Below, one piece after another: positions 33,171 to 39,813 of a DNA stretch of 64,000 nt. This DNA comes from Streptomyces profundus (GTDB lineage Bacteria > Actinomycetota > Actinomycetes > Streptomycetales > Streptomycetaceae), in assembly GCF_020740535.1 (NCBI RefSeq), contig NZ_CP082362.1:868001-932000 (forward strand), read 5' to 3'. Each line of letters begins with the position of its first letter. The first letter of the stretch is position 1. Both the position numbers and the translations under genes were made by a program. A model generated the notes under the pieces. The model searched no databases. It was not told the origin of the DNA and saw only the letters and a program-made list of their open reading frames with translations.

Positions 33171-33698
33171 GTGCGGCGGACCCTGGTGTTGAACGCGAGC
33201 TACGAGCCGTTGTCGACGGTGTCCACGCGGCGGGCCGTGGTGCTGGTGTTGCAGCACAAGGCAGTCGTGGAGCACGTGTTGCCCGGGCTGCGGCTGCGGG
33301 CCGCCGCCGTCGATCTGCCGGTGCCCCAGGTGATCAGGTTGCGGCGCTTCGTGAAGGTCCCGTTCCGACAACAGGCGCCCTGGTCACGCCGGGGTGTTCT
33401 GGTCAGGGACCGGCACCGCTGCGCCTACTGCGGCCGGCGGGCCACCACGATCGACCATGTGGTGCCCCGTTCCCGGGGTGGCGGCGACACATGGCTGAAT
33501 ACCGTCGCGGCATGCGCCGACGACAACCGCCGTAAGGCGAACCGCACGCCGGTCGAGGCGGGGATGCGGCTGCTGGCCGAGCCGTTCCAGCCGACGCCGG
33601 CCGACGCCCTGGTGCTGGCCGTGGACACCAGGACGGACGGGGTGGCGCTGCCGCACTGGTTGACGGCGCGGGCCGGGGCGCCGCCGGTGGCGGCCTGA
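33171..33698 (+). CDS. HNH endonuclease family protein
   Basis: The protein has 175 residues. A conserved N-terminal region ([25 protein letters not shown]) precedes an HNH nuclease domain: [21 protein letters not shown], then [18 protein letters not shown], with two Cys pairs holding a structural zinc. It is a widespread, chromosomally stable actinobacterial family and not obviously mobile. The physiological target is unknown. The GTG at codon 4 of the open frame was chosen because GGGGAGG lies 8 bases upstream. Confidence 0.88.
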   Translation: MRRTLVLNASYEPLSTVSTRRAVVLVLQHKAVVEHVLPGLRLRAAAVDLPVPQVIRLRRFVKVPFRQQAPWSRRGVLVRDRHRCAYCGRRATTIDHVVPRSRGGGDTWLNTVAACADDNRRKANRTPVEAGMRLLAEPFQPTPADALVLAVDTRTDGVALPHWLTARAGAPPVAA

Positions 33699-33718
33699 CG
33701 GAACGAGAGCGGGCGGGC

Positions 33719-33744
33719 GGCCCGGGAGAGGTCTCTCCCGGGCC
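33719..33744. terminator. Bidirectional terminator between HNH and SPFH genes
   Basis: GGCCCGGGAGAG and CTCTCCCGGGCC form a perfect 12-base-pair stem with a 2-base loop, extended by flanking GGGCGG/CCGCCC pairing. It lies between two convergent genes. Confidence 0.75.
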
Positions 33745-33778
33745 CCCCGCCCGTTGACCGTGGTGAACGCCGGAGCGG

Positions 33779-34753
33779 CTACTCGATGCGCGGCCGTTCG
33801 CGCGGGGCCGGGGGCTTGTCCAGCGGGGCGGGGCCGCCGTTGCCGGGGTCGCCGCCACCGCCGTTGTCGTTGTCCCCGTTGTTCGCGAAGCGGCTGAGGT
33901 TGCCGCCGAGGCCCTTGAGCGCCTCGCCGATCTCGCTCGGCACGATCCAGAGCTTGTTGGACTCGCCCTGAGCGATCTTCGGCAGCATCTGCACGTACTG
34001 GTAGGAGAGCAGCTTCTGGTCCGCGTCGCCGGCGTGGATCGCCTCGAAGACGGTGCGGATGGCCTGGGCCTCACCCTCGGAGCGCAGGGACGCGGCCCTG
34101 GAGTCACCCTCGGCGCGCAGGATCTCGGCCTGCTTGGCGCCCTCCGCCTGGAGGATCTCGGACTGTCGCACACCCTCGGCCTGGAGGATCGCGGCCCGCT
34201 TGTCACGGTCGGCGCGCATCTGCTTCTCCATCGAGTCCTGGATGGAGGTGGGCGGCTCGATCGCCTTCAGCTCGACGCGGTTGACGCGAATGCCCCACTT
34301 GCCGGTGGCCTCGTCGAGCACCCCGCGCAGCGCCGCGTTGATCTCCTCGCGGGAGGTCAGGGTGCGCTCCAGGTCCATGCCACCGATGATGTTCCGCAGC
34401 GTGGTGACGGTGAGCTGCTCGATGGCCTGGATGTAGTTGGAGACCTCGTAGGTCGCCGCCCTGGCGTCCGTCACCTGGTAGTAGATGACCGTGTCGATGT
34501 TGACCACCAGGTTGTCCTGGGTGATCACCGGCTGGGGCGGGAAGGGAACGACCTGTTCCCTGAGGTCGATGCGGTTGCGGATGCGGTCGATGAAGGGAAC
34601 GACGATGTTGAGACCGGCGTTCAGGGTGCGGGTGTAGCGGCCGAAGCGCTCGACGATGGCCGCGCTGGCCTGCTGGATCACCTGAATCGTCTGGACGAGC
34701 GCGATGACGACCAGCACCACCAGGATGATCAGCACAATGATGATGGCGTCCAT
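33779..34753 (-). CDS. SPFH/band 7 (stomatin-like) membrane protein
   Basis: The protein has 324 residues. One N-terminal membrane helix (residues 3-25) is followed by the band 7 domain (VIQQASAAIVERFGRYTRTLNAGLNIVVPFID; YYQVTDARAATYEVSNYIQAIEQLTVTTLRNIIGGM), a long coiled coil with repeated AEG(A/V)(K/R)Q units and a Gly/Asn/Pro-rich tail. Such proteins oligomerise into membrane scaffolds. The NfeD-like gene 67 bases upstream is the classic partner. GGGGGAG lies 7 bases before the ATG. Confidence 0.93.
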   Translation of the reverse strand: MDAIIIVLIILVVLVVIALVQTIQVIQQASAAIVERFGRYTRTLNAGLNIVVPFIDRIRNRIDLREQVVPFPPQPVITQDNLVVNIDTVIYYQVTDARAATYEVSNYIQAIEQLTVTTLRNIIGGMDLERTLTSREEINAALRGVLDEATGKWGIRVNRVELKAIEPPTSIQDSMEKQMRADRDKRAAILQAEGVRQSEILQAEGAKQAEILRAEGDSRAASLRSEGEAQAIRTVFEAIHAGDADQKLLSYQYVQMLPKIAQGESNKLWIVPSEIGEALKGLGGNLSRFANNGDNDNGGGGDPGNGGPAPLDKPPAPRERPRIE

Positions 34754-34820
34754 CGTGTACTCCCCCTGCTGCTAGTTGAGTTGGGACGATTGTCAGGACA
34801 GCTGCGTGCTGCGGCAGCCA

Positions 34821-35243
34821 TCACATCACGACGGCGGTCGCGCCGTCGATCTCGACAACGCTGACCTGGCTGCCGGGCTCGTAGGAGTCCTCGTCGCCCA
34901 GCGCTCTGGCCGACCACTCCTCGCCGGCGAGCTTGATCCTGCCGCTCGTGGCGTCCACTCGCTCCAGCACCAGGGCGGATCGGCCCCGCAGGGCGTCGAT
35001 CCCGCTGCTCAGCTCGGGTGACTGGGTGCGGGAGCGGCGGGCGATGGGGCGGACCACGAGAATGAGCGCCGTGGACACCACGGCGAAGACGATCACCTGG
35101 ATGACCACGTTGTCCGTGACTCCGGCGACGCCCGAGGCGGCGAGCGCCCCCACGCCGAGCATGCCCAGCTCCGGCATCGTGGTGAGCACCAGAGCGATGC
35201 CGAACCCTCCGGCGGCGATCAGCCACCACACCCAGAAGTCCAC
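34821..35243 (-). CDS. NfeD-like membrane protein
   Basis: The protein has 140 residues with two or three N-terminal membrane helices (WVWWLIAAGGFGIALVLTT; VVIQVIVFAVVSTALILVV). A C-terminal soluble OB-fold of NfeD type follows (GRSALVLERVDATSGRIKLAGEEWSARAL). It is the short NfeD form without the ClpP-like protease. NfeD and SPFH proteins form membrane complexes, and here they are adjacent and codirectional. The GTG start has no strong Shine-Dalgarno. Confidence 0.88.
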   Translation of the reverse strand: MDFWVWWLIAAGGFGIALVLTTMPELGMLGVGALAASGVAGVTDNVVIQVIVFAVVSTALILVVRPIARRSRTQSPELSSGIDALRGRSALVLERVDATSGRIKLAGEEWSARALGDEDSYEPGSQVSVVEIDGATAVVM

Positions 35244-35292
35244 CCGGCCATGGTAGGGCGAGGGCGGGGGTCGGGGATAGGTCGCTAACCGG

Positions 35293-36084
35293 TCAGGACA
35301 GCGGGAGGCCCCTGGCCGTCCAGCGGTCGCCCTGCCGCTCGACCACCAGCGGCAGGCCGAAGCAGCGGGAGAGCTGGGCCGAGGTCAGCGTGGTGTCCAG
35401 CGGGCCGGCGGCCAGCACCTGGCCGCTGCGGATGAGCAGGACGTGCGTGAAGCCGGGGGCGATCTCCTCGACATGGTGGGTGACCATCACCATCGAGGGG
35501 GCGTAGGGGTCGCGGGCCAGCCGGCCCAGGCGGCGCACCAGGTCCTCGCGACCGCCGAGGTCGAGGCCGGCGGCCGGCTCGTCGAGGAGCAGCAGCTCGG
35601 GGTCGGTCATCAGGGCGCGGGCGATCTGGGTGCGCTTGCGCTCGCCCTCGGAGAGGGTGCCGAAGCGGCGGTCGAGGAGGTCGTTCATCCCGAGGCGGTC
35701 GAGGAAGGCGCGGGCGCGCTGCTCGTCCACCTCGTCGTAGCTCTCCTGCCAGCCGGCGGTCATGCCGTAGGCGGCGGTGAGCACGGTCTGAAGGACGGTC
35801 TGGCGGCGGGAGAGCTTGTCGGCGAGGGCGCTGCTGGCCATGCCGATGCGGGGGCGCAGTTCGAAGACGTCGACCCCGCCGAGCTTCTCGCCGAGGATCT
35901 GGACGGTGCCCGAGGTGGGGAACAGATAGCTGGACGCGACGTTCAACAGCGTCGTCTTGCCGGCTCCGTTGGGGCCCAGGATCACCCAGCGTTCGCCCTC
36001 GGCGATCGACCAGGAGACCTTGTCCACCAGAGCTCGGCCGTCGCGGACCACGGATACGTCCACCAGCTCCAGTACATCGCTCAT
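35293..36084 (-). CDS. ABC transporter ATP-binding protein
   Basis: The protein has 263 residues. Walker A is GPNGAGKTT near residue 33, the signature is LSEGERKRTQIARAL, Walker B is LLLLDEPAAGLDLGG and the switch His lies in VMVTHHVEEIAP. No permease gene is adjacent. Sequence and solitary setting resemble the YlmA/ModF-type cytosolic ABC ATPases, whose role is unclear. GGGGAGAG lies 9 bases before the ATG. Confidence 0.9.
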   Translation of the reverse strand: MSDVLELVDVSVVRDGRALVDKVSWSIAEGERWVILGPNGAGKTTLLNVASSYLFPTSGTVQILGEKLGGVDVFELRPRIGMASSALADKLSRRQTVLQTVLTAAYGMTAGWQESYDEVDEQRARAFLDRLGMNDLLDRRFGTLSEGERKRTQIARALMTDPELLLLDEPAAGLDLGGREDLVRRLGRLARDPYAPSMVMVTHHVEEIAPGFTHVLLIRSGQVLAAGPLDTTLTSAQLSRCFGLPLVVERQGDRWTARGLPLS

Positions 36085-36216
36085 GCGCGCGGTCTCTCCC
36101 CTTGCAATCGCCGTTTCGGTGCCTGTGGGCACTTCCCCGGAACAAAACCTACGCCACCCGTCCCCGGCATCGAGCGCCAGGCGGCTCGTTCGGGTTTCTT
36201 ACCTAAGGTAGATGGC

Positions 36217-37008
36217 ATGTGGGAGGAACCTCGTGTGGGGCGGCTGGCCGCCTGGGGAAACGCGCTCTTGGCCGGTCTGGTGTCACCCGATGACGCGGTG
36301 ACGGGAGCGGTCGGTGACGACGCGGCGCATCGAGTGGTGGGCGTGCCGGGTGAACCGGGCCCGGTGGGGCTGACGCTGGCACTCGGTCGGCTGCGCGCGC
36401 TGGGCGCGGTCGGGCTGCGGATCGCGTTGCCCGCGCCCGGGCATCCGCTGGGTCTCTCGGGGCCGCCGGAGTTCAACGAGGCCGCGCTGGTGGCCGGGGA
36501 GGCCGTCGTCGTGGTGGGCGCCGCGCTGGGGTTGGTGCCCGAGGTGTCCCAGGTGGGCCCGCCTGGCGATGTGCTGACTGAGGTGGTGTGGCGGGTCCGG
36601 GAGGTGCGTCAGGGGCCGCCGGCCGATGTGCCGTCGCTCGGCGAGGCGGAGCGGGAGCTGGGGCAGGCGCTGCGGGACGCGACGGAGGCGCTGACGCTGC
36701 TGGATGTGGCCGGTTCCGGGCCGGTGGCGGATGCGGCGCTGGCCGCCTATCGAGCGCGGATGGAGCGCGGGCGGCAGGTGTTGGCCCCCGGGTATCCGCC
36801 GCGCGCCGCACGGGTGTTGGAGTTGGCGGACCGGGTGGCGGCGCTGGTCGGGATCGCCGAGGTGAGCGAGCCGGTGGGCGCGGTCAGCGCGGCTGAGATC
36901 GCGCACCGGGACGCGTTGTTGCGCCCGGTGGAGCGGGCGGCACGGCGGGCGCGGGTGGCGTCGTACAACGCCTACGCGGAGGAGTTGGAGCGGCAGCGGG
37001 CGGACTAG
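36217..37008 (+). CDS. Conserved actinobacterial hypothetical protein
   Basis: The protein has 263 residues, rich in Ala, Val and Leu, with no signal peptide or clear membrane helix. The first half looks like a mixed alpha/beta domain (LLAGLVSPDDAVTGAVGDDAAHRVVG; GLRIALPAPGHPLGLSGPPEFNEAALVAGEAVVVVG). The second half is helical and Arg/Glu-rich. The start is supported by AAGG 9 bases upstream and by the family-like N-terminus. I know of no function. Confidence 0.75.
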   Translation: MWEEPRVGRLAAWGNALLAGLVSPDDAVTGAVGDDAAHRVVGVPGEPGPVGLTLALGRLRALGAVGLRIALPAPGHPLGLSGPPEFNEAALVAGEAVVVVGAALGLVPEVSQVGPPGDVLTEVVWRVREVRQGPPADVPSLGEAERELGQALRDATEALTLLDVAGSGPVADAALAAYRARMERGRQVLAPGYPPRAARVLELADRVAALVGIAEVSEPVGAVSAAEIAHRDALLRPVERAARRARVASYNAYAEELERQRAD

Positions 37009-37028
37009 GGCCGCCGCGCCTAAGGGGA

Positions 37029-37060
37029 CGGCCCCCGGAACCGGGTGGTTCCGGGGGCCG
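37029..37060. terminator. Bidirectional terminator
   Basis: CGGCCCCCGGAACC and GGTTCCGGGGGCCG make a 14-base-pair stem with a 4-base loop, between the hypothetical gene and the first chaplin gene, which are convergent. Confidence 0.85.
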
Positions 37061-37076
37061 TCGGGTGGCTGGCCGG

Positions 37077-37316
37077 TCAGTTGTTGACGGCGACGTTGCC
37101 AAAGGTGGGGTTGAGCAGGCCGACCACGTTGATGGTGTTCCCGTTGACGTTGACCGGAACGTGGATCGGGGCCTGGATCAGGTTGCCGGAGACGACGCCG
37201 GGCGAGCCGATGGCGGCACCGGCGGCGCCGGAGTCGGCCGAGGCGGTGCCGGCGGCGGCGCCGACGGCCGCACCGGTGGCGGCCAGGACCAGGGCGGCCT
37301 TCTTCGCGGTGTTCAT
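37077..37316 (-). CDS. Short chaplin, ChpE-like, cysteine-free (copy 1)
   Basis: Chaplins are secreted amyloid-forming surfactant proteins that coat aerial hyphae. The 79 residues comprise a Sec signal peptide (MNTAKKAALVLAATGAAV to ASA) and a single chaplin domain beginning DSGAAGAAIGSPGVVSGN and ending LLNPTFGNVAVNN. The two Cys of typical short chaplins are absent, the CGNT and NTC positions being N/V-type, as in ChpE. AGGAGG lies 10 bases before the ATG. A near-identical copy lies 157 bases upstream. Confidence 0.92.
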   Translation of the reverse strand: MNTAKKAALVLAATGAAVGAAAGTASADSGAAGAAIGSPGVVSGNLIQAPIHVPVNVNGNTINVVGLLNPTFGNVAVNN

Positions 37317-37347
37317 GAGTTGCGTTCCTCCTGGACGAATGCTGAGC

Positions 37348-37372
37348 CGCGACTCCGTCGGACGGAGTCGCG
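37348..37372. repeat. 25-base perfect palindrome between the chaplin genes
   Basis: CGCGACTCCGTC and GACGGAGTCGCG surround one central G. It lies 32-56 bases upstream of the first chaplin start, in its 5' untranslated region or promoter, and about 100 bases downstream of the second chaplin. It may be an operator, a leader hairpin or a terminator of copy 2. Confidence 0.6.
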
Positions 37373-37473
37373 CGCTGCACAACGCGCCGACCGCTGCGGC
37401 GGCACGGGCCCTGGGCCCGATACCCCCGTTCGGATCAACGCGGGGCGGGCGGCGACGGCGCCGCCGGCCGGTG

Positions 37474-37713
37474 TCAGTTGTTGACGGCGACGTTGCCGAA
37501 GGCCGGGTTGAGCAGGCCGACCACGTTGACGGTGTTCCCGTTGACGTTGACCGGAACGTGGATCGGGGCCTGCACGCTGTTGCCGGACACGACGCCGGGG
37601 GAACCGAAGGCGGCACCGCCGGCGGCGCTGTCCGCCTGGGCGACCCCCGCGCCGGTGGCGGCGATCCCGCCCACGAGCAGAGCGACGGCGCCGGCCTTCT
37701 TGAGGTTCTTCAC
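37474..37713 (-). CDS. Short chaplin, ChpE-like, cysteine-free (copy 2)
   Basis: The 79 residues begin MKNLKKAGAVALLVGGIAA, a signal peptide cleaved after QA, and end in LLNPAFGNVAVNN. The chaplin domain differs from copy 1 at only a few positions after GSPGVVSGN. It lacks both Cys. The N-terminus KNLKKA matches ChpE of Streptomyces. The GTG start follows AAGGA by 7 bases. The pair looks like a local duplication. Confidence 0.92.
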   Translation of the reverse strand: MKNLKKAGAVALLVGGIAATGAGVAQADSAAGGAAFGSPGVVSGNSVQAPIHVPVNVNGNTVNVVGLLNPAFGNVAVNN

Positions 37714-37894
37714 AGTGGGTCCTTCTGTGTTCTTCGGGATGGGCATGCCCGTGGCGGGGTTGCCAGGGCACGCCATCAAGAACGGCGGGCGCGGGCCGGG
37801 GATACGCCATTCGTGCGAGGGTCACCCGATGGTATGAAGAGCCGAGTTGACGGTTGTCCGATGGCCGAGGGGTCGGCGCGGGATGGACGCGGGA

Positions 37895-38527
37895 CTAGTC
37901 GGACATGCCATGCCGAACCGCCCAGAGGGCGGCCTGGGTGCGGTCGGCGAGGTCCAGCTTCATCAGGATGTTGGAGACATGGGTCTTGACCGTCTTCTCC
38001 GACAGCACCAGTGCGCGGGCGATCTCCCGGTTGGCCCGGCCCCTGGCGATCAGCGCCAGCACCTCGCGCTCCCTGTCGGTGAGCGCCCCGGGGCGTCCGC
38101 CCCCGCTCTCCTGGGCCAACAGCGCGCCGGCGACCTCGGGTTGAAGCAGCACATGGCCGGCGTGCACGGAGCGGATGGCGCCGGCCAGTGCGCCGGGGTC
38201 GATGTCCTTGTGCACATAGCCGGCCGCCCCGGCGCGCAGCGCCGGCACGACGGTGCGCCGTTCGGTGAAGCTGGTGACGATCAGCACCCGGGCCGGGTTG
38301 CCGTGTTCGCTCAGCTGACGGAGCGCCTCCACGCCGTCGGTGCCGGGCATCTTGACGTCCATCAGGATGACGTCGGGGCGCAGTTCCTGGGCGCTGGCGA
38401 CGCCCGCCGCGCCGTCGGCCGCCTCGCCGACCACCTCGATGTCGTCCTGGACCTCAAGAAAGGTGCGCAGGCCACGCCGCACCACCTGGTGGTCGTCCAC
38501 GATCAGTACGCGAATGGCGTCAGCCAC
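37895..38527 (-). CDS. NarL/FixJ-family response regulator
   Basis: The protein has 210 residues. The receiver domain has IRVLIVDDHQVVRRGL, the phospho-acceptor Asp in DVILMDVKMPGTDG and the late Lys in GYVHKDIDPG. The LuxR-type helix-turn-helix is LTDREREVLALIARGRANREIARALVLSEKTVKTHVSNILMKL. It overlaps the histidine kinase by 8 bases and is its cognate partner. Target genes are unknown; chaplin genes lie immediately downstream. Confidence 0.95.
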   Translation of the reverse strand: MADAIRVLIVDDHQVVRRGLRTFLEVQDDIEVVGEAADGAAGVASAQELRPDVILMDVKMPGTDGVEALRQLSEHGNPARVLIVTSFTERRTVVPALRAGAAGYVHKDIDPGALAGAIRSVHAGHVLLQPEVAGALLAQESGGGRPGALTDREREVLALIARGRANREIARALVLSEKTVKTHVSNILMKLDLADRTQAALWAVRHGMSD

Positions 38528-39668
38528 CGGGCACCTCCATCTCGATGACGGTGCCCTTGCCGGGCGCCGATCGTACGGTGAGCCGGCCGCCGACGGACGC
38601 GGCGCGGTCGCGCATGGAGACCAGCCCCAGATGGCGTCCCGCCGTGCGCATCGCGTCGGGGTCGAAGCCGACGCCGTCGTCGCTGATCCGCAGCAGGGTG
38701 GCGCTGCCCCTCCGGGTCAGGAGGACGTCCACGACGTTGGGGGCCGCGTGGCGCAGCGCGTTGTGCAGCGCCTCCTGGGCGACGCGCAGCAGCGCGGCCT
38801 CCTGGGTGGCGGGCAGCGCCCGGATGTCGCGGCAGTCGCAGGTGACCGTGGCCGGGTGGGCGCGGTCGAGGACCTGGGTCTGGGCGCGGAGGGTGGCGAT
38901 CAGGCCGTCCTCCTCCAGGGCGGCCGGGCGCAGCTCGATCACGGCGGCGCGCAGCTCCTCGGCCGCCTCGGCGGCGAGGGCGGTGACCTGGCGCAGCTCG
39001 TCGCGGGCGCGCTCGGGGTCGCGGTCGAGCAGGGTGCTGGCGGCCTGGGCGGTCAGCCGGAGCGAGAACAGCTTCTGGGCGACGGCGTCGTGCAGCTCGT
39101 GGGCGAGTCTGGCGCGTTCGTCGGCGATGGTCAGCTCGCGGCCCCGTTCGTAGAGGCGCGCGTTGGTGAGGGCGATGGCGGCGTGTTCGGCGAGCAGGCT
39201 GAGGAGCTCCTCGTCCTCGCCGGTGAAGGCGCAGCCGTCGGGTTGGGGCCCGCCGGGTGGGCAGCGCTTGTTGGCGAGGAAGATCGCGCCGAGCACGGAC
39301 TCGCCGTCGGCGATGGGCATGCCGAGGAAGTCGGTCATCTCGGGGTGCGCGGCCGGCCAGCCCTCGAAGCGGGGGTCGAGGCGGACGTCGGCCAGGCGGA
39401 CGGGCGTGGCCGAGGAGAGCATGGCGGCGAGGATGCCGTGTTGCCGGGGCAGGGGGCCGATGGCCCGCCACTGGCGGTCGTTGACGCCGTCCACGAAGAA
39501 CTGGGCGAAGCCGCCGTTGCCGTCCGGGATGCCGAGCGCGGCGTAGCGCGCGTCGAGCAGTTCGCGGGCGGAGCGCACGATGGTCTGGAGGACGTCGTGC
39601 ACCGCGAGCGTGCGGTTCATGGCGAGCAGCGCCGCGCTGACCGCGGCGAGCCCCGTCGGTGGGCCCAT
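38520..39668 (-). CDS. GAF-domain sensor histidine kinase
   Basis: The protein has 382 residues and no membrane helix. An N-terminal GAF domain (residues 15-165) is followed by a HisKA_3 dimerisation domain with the phospho-acceptor His in ARLAHELHDAVAQKLFSLRL and an HATPase_c domain (VAQEALHNALRHA; ISDDGVGFDPDA; GHLGLVSMRDRAA). The GAF region has several Cys/His but no clear haem ligand pattern. It is a cytosolic sensor paired with the overlapping NarL-type regulator. Confidence 0.94.
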   Translation of the reverse strand: MGPPTGLAAVSAALLAMNRTLAVHDVLQTIVRSARELLDARYAALGIPDGNGGFAQFFVDGVNDRQWRAIGPLPRQHGILAAMLSSATPVRLADVRLDPRFEGWPAAHPEMTDFLGMPIADGESVLGAIFLANKRCPPGGPQPDGCAFTGEDEELLSLLAEHAAIALTNARLYERGRELTIADERARLAHELHDAVAQKLFSLRLTAQAASTLLDRDPERARDELRQVTALAAEAAEELRAAVIELRPAALEEDGLIATLRAQTQVLDRAHPATVTCDCRDIRALPATQEAALLRVAQEALHNALRHAAPNVVDVLLTRRGSATLLRISDDGVGFDPDAMRTAGRHLGLVSMRDRAASVGGRLTVRSAPGKGTVIEMEVPGG

Positions 39669-39760
39669 GACCGAACGGTAGCGCGCCCGCCGGCGTCGGC
39701 GGATCGGGCCCTGGCCGGCCCCGACTGCGGCGCTCGGCCTAGGTCCTTGGGCGGAGCGGA

Positions 39761-39797
39761 AAGGGCGGTGGCCCCCCGTCGGGGGGCCACCGCCCTT
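39761..39797 (-). terminator. Terminator downstream of the FHA-ABC gene
   Basis: A 17-base-pair perfect stem, AAGGGCGGTGGCCCCCC with GGGGGGCCACCGCCCTT, has a GTC loop. It ends 17 bases past the stop codon of the exporter gene. Confidence 0.9.
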
Positions 39798-39813
39798 CGG
39801 TGCGGCGAGGGGG

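Noticed and set aside
33171..33698. HNH nuclease as a mobile or homing element
   Set aside because: The family is chromosomally stable in actinobacteria, and there are no terminal repeats, intron features or odd codon use.
36199..36214. TACCTAAGGTA palindrome before the hypothetical gene at 36217
   Set aside because: It is short, overlaps the ribosome-binding site and matches no regulator consensus that I know well.
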